From positions 16,076,256 through 16,140,255 of the forward strand of contig JASFXZ010000001.1 of the NCBI GenBank assembly GCA_032209605.1: a stretch of DNA of 64,000 nt. Direction: 5' to 3'. Positions 63,101 to 64,000 of this stretch are shown piece after piece. The notes beneath the pieces were generated by a model, which saw only the letters and a program-made list of their open reading frames with translations, made no database searches and had not been told where the DNA came from. How positions within the stretch are numbered: the stretch's first letter is position 1; each line of letters starts with the position of its first letter. The stretch is from Mactromeris polynyma (taxonomy: Eukaryota; Mollusca; Bivalvia; Venerida; Mactridae). The position numbers and the translations under genes are program-made.

Positions 63101-64000
63101 TCTTCCACATAGTAACTGTAATCCATGCTGAAGCACATTCATTAAAAATAACTGAATTGCATCTGAAAGCTTCGGACTTTTTTATTTTCAGTCAAATTAC
63201 CTGTCGTAATATCAACCCGTCGGGCTTGAGTATAATTATACATAGTATAAACATATTCCAATCCTGTTTCCCTTTGTTTAAAACAGAATCAGATTCAGAG
63301 AAGATATTGTAATTCCTATTAACTACATCAGTTGTTTATTTATGTATAAATGTTAAACTAGAATTTATTTTCTCCAAGAAATTTATTTCGATCTTAAATC
63401 CCTATTATGTATGGTCAATAAATATATCATATGCAACATTTAAAACCTCGTAGAGATAATTATACGCGTAGACATAGCTTTTATGAGCATATATATTTTA
63501 TGAGGTTTTGCATACAATGTTATTTATACCAACTACTAAACATGACATGACTCGAATAAAATGATTGTGTATTCGAGAAGCTCGAGTTACGATCTACGAC
63601 TATAATAATATATTCATCTTGTGTGATTGAGCTTATGCATTTGCTTTGGATCCGTATTTGTTACTCAATGTTTTACTTGTACATCCATATCCTCCTCAAT
63701 ACTTGACCATTTTCCTCATATACAGCTTAAGTTCTTTCTTTACTTTAAATATAATTGCTTAGTTGTTACCCCTTTTTCGTTTTATATTTCCTTTCCTTTT
63801 TCTGCCGTGTAATTGTCTATGCACCTCGTGTTCAGCTTTCGTCCTAGGTTGCTGAGTGAAGAGGTCCTGCTTTTGAAGTGGATTCCCTGCCTGCTCATTC
63901 TCGCTAATGTTTTATCACTATGATACGATGTCGTTAAACTTGTTGACACCAATGCAATACTATACAAACAATTAAGTGCTTGCTTGTACAATAAATTAGC
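60186..64000. other. Unrecognised sequence to the window edge
   Basis: No gene recognised; frames of 61-69 codons show no domain. AACCCCAATGGCGTTTTTGCC at 61519-61540 resembles 44951-44971. A T/C-rich stretch at 63640-63900 resembles 7720-7990 weakly. Nothing else of note. Confidence 0.45.

Noticed and set aside
1..64000. CRISPR array, bacterial operon or ribosome-binding-site signals
   Set aside because: No regularly spaced direct repeats with unique spacers; coding density and repeat content are those of an animal nuclear genome.

Overview
This window looks like intergenic or intronic DNA from a metazoan nuclear genome, most likely a bivalve mollusc. It is AT-rich (about two thirds A+T by eye) and its only long intact reading frame is a DNA transposase. 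tRNA-derived SINEs, non-LTR retrotransposon fragments, hairpin-type MITEs and many short dispersed repeats make up most of what can be recognised. The bivalve assignment is an inference from the style of the SINE tails and of the LINE fragments; no host gene confirms it. About a hundred ATG-initiated frames of 60-133 codons exist, but that is roughly what AT-rich non-coding DNA gives by chance, and nearly all show no domain, splice or family signal.

Layout. 1-9.6 kb: mostly unrecognised sequence, with copies of a short dispersed repeat (core GGAGGCACTGTC), a 239-bp hairpin MITE (6696-6934) and a poly-C tract. 9.6-11.5 kb: a decayed LINE ORF2 C-terminus and a foldback element with one arm split by about 390 bp. 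16.2-33.2 kb: the dominant structure, a direct segmental duplication (copy A 16168-24946, copy B 25702-33182) separated by about 755 bp. Each copy carries two MITEs and one copy of a roughly 1-kb non-autonomous repeat. The copies differ by large indels: a foldback-containing block and a partial 249-bp duplication in A, and a poly-A-tailed retroposon and a reverse-transcriptase fragment in B. 34.2-35.1 kb: a TA-flanked MITE containing a 74-bp tandem repeat, then a 175-bp tandem duplication. 36-44 kb: three tRNA-derived SINEs and a deletion derivative of the 1-kb repeat. 47.5-49.1 kb: a hAT-like non-autonomous element, then a reading frame broken by three stops that ends in a RING-H2-like zinc-binding pattern. 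49.7-50.6 kb and 59.6-60.2 kb: two more copies of the 1-kb repeat. 53.5-56.0 kb: a structurally complete pogo/Tigger-like DNA transposon with terminal inverted repeats, TA target duplication and a 460-codon transposase with its DDD triad.

No working host pathway can be assembled from this window. The functional content is mobile-element biology. One autonomous-looking element encodes its own transposase, and several families without coding capacity (MITEs, the 1-kb repeat, SINEs) must have been mobilised by enzymes encoded elsewhere. The most unusual items are the decayed RING-H2-like frame at 48.5-49.1 kb, the structurally divergent 7.5-8.8 kb duplication, and a MITE family that repeatedly brings in perfect TGACGTCA (CRE/ATF-type) octamers.
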